Below are positions 56,187 to 64,000 of a stretch of 64,000 nucleotides of DNA, in pieces. The translations under genes were made by a program, and so were the position numbers. The notes below the pieces were generated by a model. It worked only from the letters and a program-made list of their open reading frames with translations. It searched no databases and was not told the DNA's origin. Location: NCBI GenBank assembly GCA_004297725.1, contig SCUS01000193.1, positions 1 to 64,000 of the forward strand. The letters are read 5' to 3'. The DNA comes from Myxococcaceae bacterium (GTDB taxonomy: Bacteria; Myxococcota_A; Polyangia; Polyangiales; Ga0077539). The stretch's first letter is position 1. The number at the start of each line of letters is the position of its first letter.

Positions 56187-56789
56187 TCACTCCGCCCAAA
56201 GGCTGGTCAGGTCGAGCGCCAGGGCATCGAAAGGCTCGGCCTGCACGGGCTCGGCGCCATCAAATGTCGCGACGAGCAGCCAGCCGCCCGGAGCGTGACG
56301 GAAGACCTCCAGCGTGTGGGCGATGGGGTCGATGAGCCACGCGTGCCCGACGCCCTCGCGATGGTAGATCGGCAGCTTGCGATGACGGTCGGTGCGCGTC
56401 GTCGACGGCGACAGCACCTCGCAGACCCAGTCAGGAGCAAGCGAGGGGTCCTCCGCGTCGCCGAAGAACCCAGGCGGGCAACGCTCTCGGCGCCACCCCG
56501 CCAGGTCGGGGATCAGGACGTCGGGCCTCGGGCCGAGCTCGAGTTCGGGCTCGTCGAGGATGATCCAGCCGCCGGGGTCGCCCTCGCGTGGATCGTCGAA
56601 CCCGGCGAGTCGGGCGCCGAGCCTCGACGAGGTGCGGGCGTGGCGGCGGCGCGGACGGGGCAACAGCGAGAGCTCGCCCGCGATGATCTCGGCCACGACG
56701 TTCTCGGGCGCGTTGCGATAGCCCTCGACGACCGCTGGGTCGAGGTTGGGATAGCGAGGGTCGAGGGAGCGGACCGCGTCGCCGGACAT
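56187..56789 (-). CDS. Uma2-family protein, second intact copy
   Basis: 200 aa from the ATG at MSGDAVRSLDPRYPNLD. NVVAEIIAGELSLLPRPRRRHART near the start, LGPRPDVLIPDLAGWRRERCP and PDWVCEVLSPSTTRTDRHRKLPIYHREGVGHAWLIDP follow the Uma2 pattern, with Asp (VLIPDLAG) and Glu (VCEVLS) where the restriction-like active site is expected. Not close to the copy at 30983. It sits 12 bases downstream of the PHA synthase gene, so it is co-transcribed with PHA genes without an obvious reason. Confidence 0.9.
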   Translation of the reverse strand: MSGDAVRSLDPRYPNLDPAVVEGYRNAPENVVAEIIAGELSLLPRPRRRHARTSSRLGARLAGFDDPREGDPGGWIILDEPELELGPRPDVLIPDLAGWRRERCPPGFFGDAEDPSLAPDWVCEVLSPSTTRTDRHRKLPIYHREGVGHAWLIDPIAHTLEVFRHAPGGWLLVATFDGAEPVQAEPFDALALDLTSLWAE

Positions 56790-56801
56790 CGGGCGACGAT
56801 A

Positions 56802-57928
56802 TCACCGCGCCTTCGCGCTCGCGCGCTTCGCCTTCGCCCTGGGCTTCTCCTGCGCCGCCGGCTCCACCTTCGCCTTCGGCTCCACCTTCGCCTCGGGCTC
56901 CGCGTCGTGCGCCGCCCACCACGCCGAGATGGTCGGCCAGAGCGTCGCCAGCGCCTTGCGGGAGATCACCGCCCCGACGTGCCCTCCCGGCAGGTGCACC
57001 CGCTGCTTGTCCGTCGAGCCGATGCGCTCGATGAGCGGCGCGGCGCTCTCCTCGGGGACGATGTTGTCGTGCGCGAAGGTCACCGCCAGCGTCGGGCAGG
57101 TGATGTTGCGCAGCAGCACGGGGCGCCCGGAGAGCGTGAAGCTCTCCTTCATCAGCCCGTCGGCCCGGTAGAGCCCCTCGATGTACCGGCGGTACGCCTC
57201 GCCAGGGAAGCTCACGTTGTCGTTGCCCCAGGTCTCCAGCGCGAAGAACCCGTCCAGGAACTCGTCGTCCCACGCCCGGTCGATCACGTGCGCCGCCTTG
57301 GAGAGCGGCAGCGTCGGCCGAAGCATCTGGAAGGCCCCCTGCATCAGCTGCCAGGGGACGTTTCCCGTGGCGTCGATCATCGCCCCCAGGTCGAAGGTCG
57401 ACGAGCGCGTCCAGAGCGAGAGCAGGCCCTCGTCGTGGAAGGACACCGGCGCCGCCAGCACCGTGAGCGACGCGATGCGCTCGGGCCTCACCGCGGCGTG
57501 CACCACCGCCAGCGTCCCCCCGAGGCAGTACCCCAGCACGTGGGTCTTGCCCCGGCCCCCATGTTGCGCCGCAACACGGATGGCCCTCCCCAGGTAGCCG
57601 TCGGTGATCGCGTCGAAGCTGAGGTGCCGGTCCTCGGGGCCGGGCGTGCCCCAGTCGACGATGAACACCTCGTGGCCTCGCGCCACCAGCGCCTCGGCGA
57701 TGCTCCTGCCCGGCTGCAGGTCGAGCACGTAGTGCCGGTTGATCAGCGAAGGGACCAGCAGCACCGGCGTCTCGAAGGCCACCCCCTCGGGCCTCGGGCG
57801 GTAGCGCAGCAGCGACCACTTGTTCTCGCGGTGCACCACGTCCGCCGGCGTCGCGCCCACCACCGGCTTCGGGCGCTTCACCATCCCCAGCAGGTTGCGC
57901 CAGCGCCGCTCGCCCTTCGCCTCGTCGA

Positions 57929-57932
<4 letters not shown>
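56802..57932 (-). CDS. phaC: PHA synthase, class III-like PhaC (first copy)
   Basis: 376 aa from the ATG at [17 protein letters not shown]. Catalytic triad: Cys136 in LGYCLGG (lipase-like box with Cys), Asp289 in FAHDNIVP and His318 in GGHVGAV. Also [22 protein letters not shown] and [16 protein letters not shown]. At 376 aa it fits class III PhaC, which works with PhaE. Polymerises hydroxyacyl-CoA into PHA granules. The last 40 residues are a Lys/Glu/Pro tail. Overlaps the acyl-CoA synthetase gene by four bases. It contains a copy of the 15-bp PHA-locus palindrome at 57562-57576. Confidence 0.9.
57562..57576. promoter_or_regulatory. 15-bp palindrome TGTTGC-GCC-GCAACA (PHA-locus motif)
   Basis: Perfect 6-base arms. 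One of several copies of TGYTGC-N3-GCARCA between 57.5 and 63.5 kb; here inside the first phaC. Its core resembles the YTGC-N3-GCAR type of site reported for PhaR repressors. Confidence 0.5.
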
Positions 57933-59650
<1,718 letters not shown>

Positions 59651-59670
59651 CGGGCGATGCTCCCTCGGCC

Positions 59671-59985
59671 TCAGGCCTTCGTCGACGCCTGCTGCTTCTG
59701 CTGCGCGCGAATCTCCGCCAGCGTCTCTTCGAGGTCGATGAGCCGGCTCTGCATCTGGTTGAGCGCGTGCAGCGCCCGCTCCTGGTCACGCCGCGTGGGC
59801 AGGCCCACCGCCGACCACCACGCGTCCATCGCCCCGTCGACCGCCGTCTTCGAGCGCATCGCCGCGGTCAGCAGCGCGCCGCCCGGACCCAGCACCAGCG
59901 GAGAGCGCATCCACGCCTCCAGGTACTTCGCGGTGGCGTTCTCCCAGACGTCGAAGCCCTTCTTCCAGCTGTCCCAACCGATCAT
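59671..59985 (-). CDS. PhaE/phasin-like small protein
   Basis: 104 aa from the ATG at [26 protein letters not shown] helical protein; near the C-terminus, [33 protein letters not shown] resembles the end of PhaE, the partner subunit of class III PhaC. Much shorter than normal PhaE (about 350 aa), so it could equally be a phasin on the granule surface. First gene of the minus-strand unit leading to the synthetase and phaC. Confidence 0.7.
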   Translation of the reverse strand: MIGWDSWKKGFDVWENATAKYLEAWMRSPLVLGPGGALLTAAMRSKTAVDGAMDAWWSAVGLPTRRDQERALHALNQMQSRLIDLEETLAEIRAQQKQQASTKA

Positions 59986-60116
59986 CGTGGTCCTCCGGGT
60001 GTGCGCGCCGCAGCAGCGCCTGTCGCACCGCAGCAATCGCCGCCGTCCGCCGGGGGGTCGCTCGGGCGTCCTCGGGATGCTTAGGCCACCGCTTCGAGGG
60101 CTGTCAAGACGCCCGA

Positions 60117-60131
60117 TGTTGCACTGCACAA
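60117..60131. promoter_or_regulatory. PHA-locus palindrome in the phaR/phaE-like divergent region
   Basis: TGTTGC-ACT-GCACAA, one arm departing from the palindrome. Its right part, GCACTGCACAA, is identical to the element at 60929-60943. It lies about 60 bases upstream of phaR and 130 from the divergent phaE-like start. Probably a PhaR-type operator. Confidence 0.55.
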
Positions 60132-60190
60132 AGCCTCCCCCTCCCCGGCGTCGGGCGCATCGGGTATCGTTCCCCCGGCGCACATCACCG

Positions 60191-60916
60191 ATGAGGAGCT
60201 CGAAGCCCTTGAAGCCCACCATGACCAGGCGCCCCGCCCCCCCGAGGATCATCAAGAAGTACAGCAACCGCCGCCTGTACGACACGACCCTCAGCAGCTA
60301 CGTCACCCTCGAGGAGCTCGCCGCGTCCATCCGCGCCGGCCACGACGCCCGCATCATCGACGCCCAGACCGGCGAGGACCTCACCCAGGCCACGCTCACC
60401 CAGATGATCCTGGAGGGCCGCGGCGCCGCGCAGTTTCTCTCGGTGCCGATCCTCACCCAGCTCCTTCGGATGAGCGACGACTCGCTCGCGGAGTTCTTCG
60501 GCCGCTACGTCAGCATGGCCCTGGATTTCTACCAGCAGACCCGCACCGGCATGCAGTCCTTCGGGCCCTTCGCCCCCTTCGCGATGCCCTACGCCGCCAC
60601 CAGCGCCTTCGCCCGCCTCGTGGGCAGCGCCCTGCCCTTCGGTGCTGCACCGCAACACGACGCCCCCCCGCCGGTGCCCTACGCCTCCGTCGCCCCCGCC
60701 CCCCCGGAGCCCGAGACCCCCGAGGCCCCCGAGGCCCCCGCCCCCACCGCCGACTCCATCGCCCTCGACGAGCTGCGCCGCCAGCTCGACGCCCTGGAGA
60801 AGACCGTGCGCGCCGCCCAGCACGAGGCCAGCGCCCCGAAGAAGAAGCCTGGCCCCGCCGCCCCGAAGAAGAAGCCCGCCGCCGCCCCGAAGAAGAAGCC
60901 CGCCCGCACCCGCTGA
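60191..60916 (+). CDS. phaR: PhaR-type PHA synthesis regulator with Lys-rich tail
   Basis: 241 aa from the ATG at MRSSKPLKPTMTRRPAPP; the ATG at 60221 would give 231 aa. The N-terminal part, IIKKYSNRRLYDTTLSSYVTLEELA, is the PHB_acc_N DNA-binding domain, followed by LTQMILEGRGAAQFLSVPILTQLLR. The middle is Pro/Ala-rich. The tail has three APKKKP-type repeats, reminiscent of histone-like tails of PhaF-type phasins. PhaR senses nascent PHA granules and represses phasin genes. Palindromes lie just upstream (60117) and downstream of the gene (60929). A motif copy at 60643 is inside the gene. Confidence 0.9.
   Translation: MRSSKPLKPTMTRRPAPPRIIKKYSNRRLYDTTLSSYVTLEELAASIRAGHDARIIDAQTGEDLTQATLTQMILEGRGAAQFLSVPILTQLLRMSDDSLAEFFGRYVSMALDFYQQTRTGMQSFGPFAPFAMPYAATSAFARLVGSALPFGAAPQHDAPPPVPYASVAPAPPEPETPEAPEAPAPTADSIALDELRRQLDALEKTVRAAQHEASAPKKKPGPAAPKKKPAAAPKKKPARTR
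60643..60657. promoter_or_regulatory. 15-bp palindrome TGCTGC-ACC-GCAACA (PHA-locus motif)
   Basis: Full match to TGYTGC-N3-GCARCA within phaR itself. Part of the repeated pattern listed as a finding. Confidence 0.45.
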
Positions 60917-60928
60917 CCCCGTCCGCCA

Positions 60929-60943
60929 TTGTGCACTGCACAA
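60929..60943 (+). promoter_or_regulatory. Perfect palindrome TTGTGCA-C-TGCACAA upstream of the phasin gene
   Basis: Seven-base arms about one central base, in the 133-base gap before the phasin ATG at 61050. Shares GCACTGCACAA with the element at 60117. A related TTGC-N5-GCAA is at 60997-61009. The best candidate for a PhaR operator in this window. Confidence 0.6.
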
Positions 60944-61049
60944 CGACCCGTTGACAGCACCGCCACGCGGGCCTATCCGTTGGCGCATCGACGCCGTTGC
61001 GCGCTGCAATATCGCCAGCGCCCCGACGCGTCTCCCGAGGTTCACCCCC

Positions 61050-61376
61050 ATGAGCGACTCGACGCAGCCCACCCCCAGCAGCAGCAACCCCTTCGCGGCC
61101 CTCCTGGGCGGGCCTAACCCCTTCTTCGCCGCCTTCGGGGGCGACCTCTGGCGCAAGGGCGTCACCGACCACATGGCCCGCGTGCAGGCGGTCACCGACG
61201 AGGTCGCCCGCGTCGAGGCGCAGGGCATGAGCCACGCGCGCACCATGATCGACGAGAGCGCCAAACTCGCCCAGGAGAGCATGAACTACGCGGCGCAGCT
61301 CTCCGCCGAGTGGCGCAAGGTGATGTTCGAGGCGGCCCGCAAGAGCCTCGACCTCGTCCACCCCGGCTCCCGCTGA
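61050..61376 (+). CDS. phaP: Phasin-like PHA granule protein
   Basis: 108 aa from the ATG at MSDSTQPTPSSSNPFAALLGG. After a flexible start, residues 35-100 form an amphipathic helix: LWRKGVTDHMARVQAVTDEVARVEAQGMSHARTMIDESAKLAQ and MNYAAQLSAEWRKVMFEAARKSLDL, as in phasins that coat PHA granules. Followed after 14 bases by the second phaC gene. Its promoter region has the palindrome at 60929, so it is a natural PhaR target. Confidence 0.72.
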   Translation: MSDSTQPTPSSSNPFAALLGGPNPFFAAFGGDLWRKGVTDHMARVQAVTDEVARVEAQGMSHARTMIDESAKLAQESMNYAAQLSAEWRKVMFEAARKSLDLVHPGSR

Positions 61377-61390
61377 GCGGAGACGCCCCC

Positions 61391-62479
61391 GTGAGCGCCC
61401 TCCTCGACCTGCCCGGCGCCCTGGCCCGCATCGCCCTCGACGCCGCCACGCAGACGGCCCTGGGGGGCGATCCCTCGCCGCCCACTCCCCTCGCGACCAC
61501 TCCCCGCGACACGGTCTTCGAGGACTGCTCCGCGCGGGTCTACCGCTTCCGCCCGGCGGAGGGCGCCCCGGCCGCTCCCCGGCGCCCGGTGCTGCTCGTC
61601 CCCTCGATGATCAACCGGTGGTTCGTGCTCGACCTGCGCCCCGGGTCGAGCCTCGCCGAGGCCCTGGTGGCCTCCGGCCTCGACGTCTACCTCCTCGACT
61701 GGGGCACGCCCCGCGACGAAGACCGCTTCCTCTCCTGGCCCGAGGTGCTCGACCGCCTCGGCCGCGCGGTGCGTTTTGTGCGGCGCAGCACCGGCGCCGA
61801 CGGGGTAGGCATCCTGGGCTACTGCATGGGCGCCACGCTCTCGAGCATCTACGCCGCGCTGCACCCCGAGCAGGTCGCCGCGCTGGTCAACCTCGCGGGC
61901 CCCATCGACTTCTCCCACGCCGGAATGCTCGGCCACATGGTCGACCCGCGGTGGTTCGACGTCGAGGCCATCACCGACGCGGGCAACCTGCCCGCCGCGC
62001 AGATGCAGTCGGGCTTCTCGGCGATGCGCCCGACGCTGCAGCTCGCCAAGCTGGTGGGCCAGTACGACCGGCTGCACGTCCCCGGGGCGCGGCAGGCCCT
62101 CGACGCCATCGAGCGCTGGGGCAACGACAACATCCCCTTCCCCGCGGCGGCGTACCGCACGTACATCACCGAGCTCTACCAGCAGAACCTCCTGGCCCGC
62201 GGAGAGCACCGGGTGCGAGGCCGGGTCGCGCGACTCTCGGACATCACCTGCCCGGTGATGGCCATCACCGCCGAGCGCGACACCATCTGCCCCCCGGCCG
62301 CCGCCCTCGCGCTGCTCTCGCTCAGCGGCAGCAGCGACACCCGGGCGCTGTCGGTCCCCGGCGGCCACGTGGGCGCCGTGGTGGGCAGCCGCGCCTCGAA
62401 GGAGCTGTACCCTGCGGTAGCGCAGTGGCTGAGAGAGCGCCTCGACGCCCCACTGCCCAAGACCGCCGCGACGGAGTAG
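61391..62479 (+). CDS. phaC: PHA synthase, class III-like PhaC (second copy)
   Basis: 362 aa from a GTG at MSALLDLPGALARIAL, 14 bases after the phasin stop. Same scaffold as the first copy: RRPVLLVPSMINRWFVLDLRPG, LLDWGTPRDEDRFLS, Cys145 in LGYCMGA, Asp in TAERDTICPP and His in GGHVGAVVG. The residue after the box is Ala instead of Gly. Two class III-like synthases in one locus, on opposite strands, are uncommon and suggest different substrates or timing. Confidence 0.9.
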   Translation: MSALLDLPGALARIALDAATQTALGGDPSPPTPLATTPRDTVFEDCSARVYRFRPAEGAPAAPRRPVLLVPSMINRWFVLDLRPGSSLAEALVASGLDVYLLDWGTPRDEDRFLSWPEVLDRLGRAVRFVRRSTGADGVGILGYCMGATLSSIYAALHPEQVAALVNLAGPIDFSHAGMLGHMVDPRWFDVEAITDAGNLPAAQMQSGFSAMRPTLQLAKLVGQYDRLHVPGARQALDAIERWGNDNIPFPAAAYRTYITELYQQNLLARGEHRVRGRVARLSDITCPVMAITAERDTICPPAAALALLSLSGSSDTRALSVPGGHVGAVVGSRASKELYPAVAQWLRERLDAPLPKTAATE

Positions 62480-62490
62480 TGAAGAGCCCG

Positions 62491-63426
62491 ATGCGCTCCA
62501 ACGCCCGCCTCCCCGCCGCCGCGCTGGCCGCCCTCTGCCTCGCCGGGTGCGCCACCGGCGACGTGGAGTCCCGCACCCCCGCGGCCGACTCCGGCGCCCG
62601 CGATGTTGCAGCGCAGCGAGACGTCCCCCCGGCGACCGACGACACCCCGGTCGCGACCGACGACGCCGGGGCGCTCCCCCCGGAGGACGTCGCTCCTCCG
62701 GCCGACGCGGGCCCCCGCTGCGCCGCCGACCGCGACGGCACCATCACCCGCGCGGAGGTGAACTTCCTCGTCGGCGCCTCGGTGCTCTACGCCGTCAACG
62801 AGGAGGGCGCCACGGTCTCTCCCATCGACACCGCCGGCACCATGGTGGAGGGCGTCCGCCGCTGGGACTACAGCGCCGCGCGCAGCGAAGACCGCCGGGT
62901 GCTCGACGAGGTGATGCGCCCGCAGGGCCGCTGGTGGAGCGCCCGCTACCCCGACGCCACCTACGCCGCGATGCTCGACCGCACCAACAACATCCTCGGC
63001 GTCTACCGCGCCAGCGCCACGGCCCTGGAGCTTCTGGGCACCGTCTCCGTCGTGGAGAACCGCACCAACCTGGCGATGAATCCCCCGGTGGTGGTGCTGC
63101 GCTTCCCGCTGCGCGTGGGCGACACCTGGAGCCAGTCGGTGACCGCCACCGGGCTCTACAACCTCACGCCCCTCACCAACGTCACCGCGTACACCACCCG
63201 CGTCGACGCCGCCGGGGAGGTGTGGACCCCCGCGGGCCGCTTCCCCGCGCTTCGGGTGCGCACCGACCTCGACCAGACCATCCCCCTCACCATCATCCGA
63301 CGCACCCGCCGGACGTACACCTTCCTCAGCGAGTGCTGGGGCGTCGTGGCCCGCATCGCCAGCGTCGACAACGAGTCCGCCGAGGCCTTCACCCGCGCCT
63401 CCGAGTACCGCCGGCTGAGCCTGTGA
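62491..63426 (+). CDS. Exported hypothetical lipoprotein with Asp-rich linker
   Basis: 311 aa from the ATG at MRSNARLPAAALAALCLAGC (lipobox Cys20); a GTG at 62479 overlapping the phaC stop is an alternative. The linker, DSGARDVAAQRDVPPATDDTPV and onward, is acidic. The folded part contains FPLRVGDTWSQSVTATGLYNL and RTYTFLSECWGVVARIASVDNE. Family unknown. In a PHA operon, a surface lipoprotein is unexpected. Motif copy TGTTGC-AGC-GCAGCG at 62604 lies in its linker coding region. Confidence 0.7.
   Translation: MRSNARLPAAALAALCLAGCATGDVESRTPAADSGARDVAAQRDVPPATDDTPVATDDAGALPPEDVAPPADAGPRCAADRDGTITRAEVNFLVGASVLYAVNEEGATVSPIDTAGTMVEGVRRWDYSAARSEDRRVLDEVMRPQGRWWSARYPDATYAAMLDRTNNILGVYRASATALELLGTVSVVENRTNLAMNPPVVVLRFPLRVGDTWSQSVTATGLYNLTPLTNVTAYTTRVDAAGEVWTPAGRFPALRVRTDLDQTIPLTIIRRTRRTYTFLSECWGVVARIASVDNESAEAFTRASEYRRLSL
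62604..62618. promoter_or_regulatory. Near-match of the PHA-locus palindrome (TGTTGC-AGC-GCAGCG)
   Basis: One departure (final base) from TGYTGC-N3-GCARCA. It lies in coding sequence for DVAAQ, in a genome where GTT and GCA are not the favoured codons. Confidence 0.35.
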
Positions 63427-64000
63427 GAGCGCTCCTCTGTTGCATCGCAGCATGCCTGCTCCCGGCGTGCGCCTCCTTCCAGCAGCCCGGCGAGGCCCTC
63501 GGGGCGCGCCTCGGGCCCGACTCCCGCTACGTCCACACCCGCTCGGGCAGGGCCATCTACACCGAGGTCCGGGGCCCCGCGGAGGGGACCGCCACCCCGG
63601 TGCTGCTGGTGCACGGCTTCGCCTCCAACCACGACGTGTGGCGCCCGCTCGAGCCCGCGCTGAGAGAGCGCCGGCGCACCATCAACGTCGACCTGCCGGG
63701 CTTCGGCTGGTCGTCCCGCACCGACGGGGACTACTCCCCCGCCGCCCTCGCCTCGGACCTCGTCGATGTCCTCGACGCCGTCGGCACCACCGGTCCGGTC
63801 GACGTGGTGGCCCACTCCTGGGGCAGCTCGGTCAGCCTCGCGCTCGCCCTCGACCACCCCGACCGGGTGCGCCGCGTCGTCCTCGTCGGCGCCTGGATCT
63901 ACGACGAGCAGATCCCCCCCTTCTTCCGCTGGGCGCGCCTCCCTGGCGTGGGCGAGATGCTCTTCTCGGGCTTCTATCACGAGCGCCCGGACGAGCGTTT
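63423..64000 (+). CDS. Alpha/beta hydrolase lipoprotein (partial, runs off window)
   Basis: 192 codons visible from a GTG at MRALLCCIAACLLPAC, overlapping the previous stop (GTGA). The signal is Cys-rich and ends in a lipobox. VLLVHGFASNHDVWRPL (oxyanion region), VDLPGFGWSSRTDG and the nucleophile elbow VVAHSWGSSVSLALAL are visible; the acid and His lie beyond the window. Possibly a PHA depolymerase or other esterase on the surface, inferred only from its place in the PHA unit. The 3' end is not visible. Confidence 0.85.
   Translation, partial: MRALLCCIAACLLPACASFQQPGEALGARLGPDSRYVHTRSGRAIYTEVRGPAEGTATPVLLVHGFASNHDVWRPLEPALRERRRTINVDLPGFGWSSRTDGDYSPAALASDLVDVLDAVGTTGPVDVVAHSWGSSVSLALALDHPDRVRRVVLVGAWIYDEQIPPFFRWARLPGVGEMLFSGFYHERPDER
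63438..63452. promoter_or_regulatory. 15-bp palindrome TGTTGC-ATC-GCAGCA (PHA-locus motif)
   Basis: Matches TGYTGC-N3-GCARCA fully. It lies 15 bases into the hydrolase gene, coding for the odd CCIAAC part of its signal. Confidence 0.45.

Overview
The window is very GC-rich DNA (roughly 70% or more by eye) with almost no intergenic space. Many predicted lipoproteins carry long Asp/Ala/Pro-rich linkers after the lipidated cysteine. There are also sigma-54 activators, MASE1 hybrid kinases, large multiheme cytochromes, FG-GAP proteins and Uma2 proteins. Together these suggest a Myxococcota chromosome (Polyangia / Sandaracinaceae-like); this is inference, since no rRNA or taxonomic marker gene is present. 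No tRNA, rRNA, CRISPR array or intact insertion sequence was found.

Layout. 0-6 kb: a GH92 mannosidase lipoprotein, a DisA_N-like (diadenylate-cyclase-like) protein and a secreted alpha/beta hydrolase. 6-9 kb: a TsdA-type diheme cytochrome coupled to an OprO/P-like porin, then a glutathione S-transferase. 9-19 kb: a MASE1 hybrid histidine kinase, a GT-C-like membrane protein, a Cys/Met-metabolism PLP enzyme and several hypotheticals. 19-28.4 kb: a sulfur/anaerobic redox island. A sigma-54 activator is divergent from a seven-gene operon: TAT-exported molybdopterin oxidoreductase, 16-Cys ferredoxin subunit, NrfD/PsrC anchor, two YedE/YeeE half-transporters, a rhodanese-fold protein without its cysteine, and an 11- to 12-heme cytochrome. 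The intergenic region holds a perfect 9-bp-arm palindrome and a -24/-12-like sequence.

28-39 kb: a MerR regulator with VWA protein under a TTGACA promoter, a Uma2 protein, a radical SAM enzyme, an FG-GAP lipoprotein, a lipoprotein-type methyltransferase and a LamG lipoprotein. 39-43 kb holds the most unusual item: an intact 904-codon ORF that is a divergent, shortened paralog of the RNA polymerase beta subunit (RpoB). It keeps many collinear beta-subunit blocks but lacks the central catalytic segment, the two active-site lysines and the C-terminal part. It is flanked by a small unknown protein and a PD-(D/E)XK-like protein.

43-55 kb: an FG-GAP/UnbV protein, a beta-propeller protein preceded by a Uma2 pseudogene fragment, ObgE, a giant receiver protein with a transmembrane and periplasmic tail, a 348-bp two-fold-symmetric DNA element followed by 35-bp tandem repeats, a degenerate sulfatase-fold lipoprotein and a TlpA-like thioredoxin. 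55-64 kb: a polyhydroxyalkanoate (PHA) locus of two divergent transcription units, with two class III-like PhaC synthases, PhaE/phasin-like proteins, an acyl-CoA synthetase and a PhaR regulator. A 15-bp palindrome, TGYTGC-N3-GCARCA, recurs across this locus, including inside genes. The last gene, a lipoprotein alpha/beta hydrolase, runs off the window.
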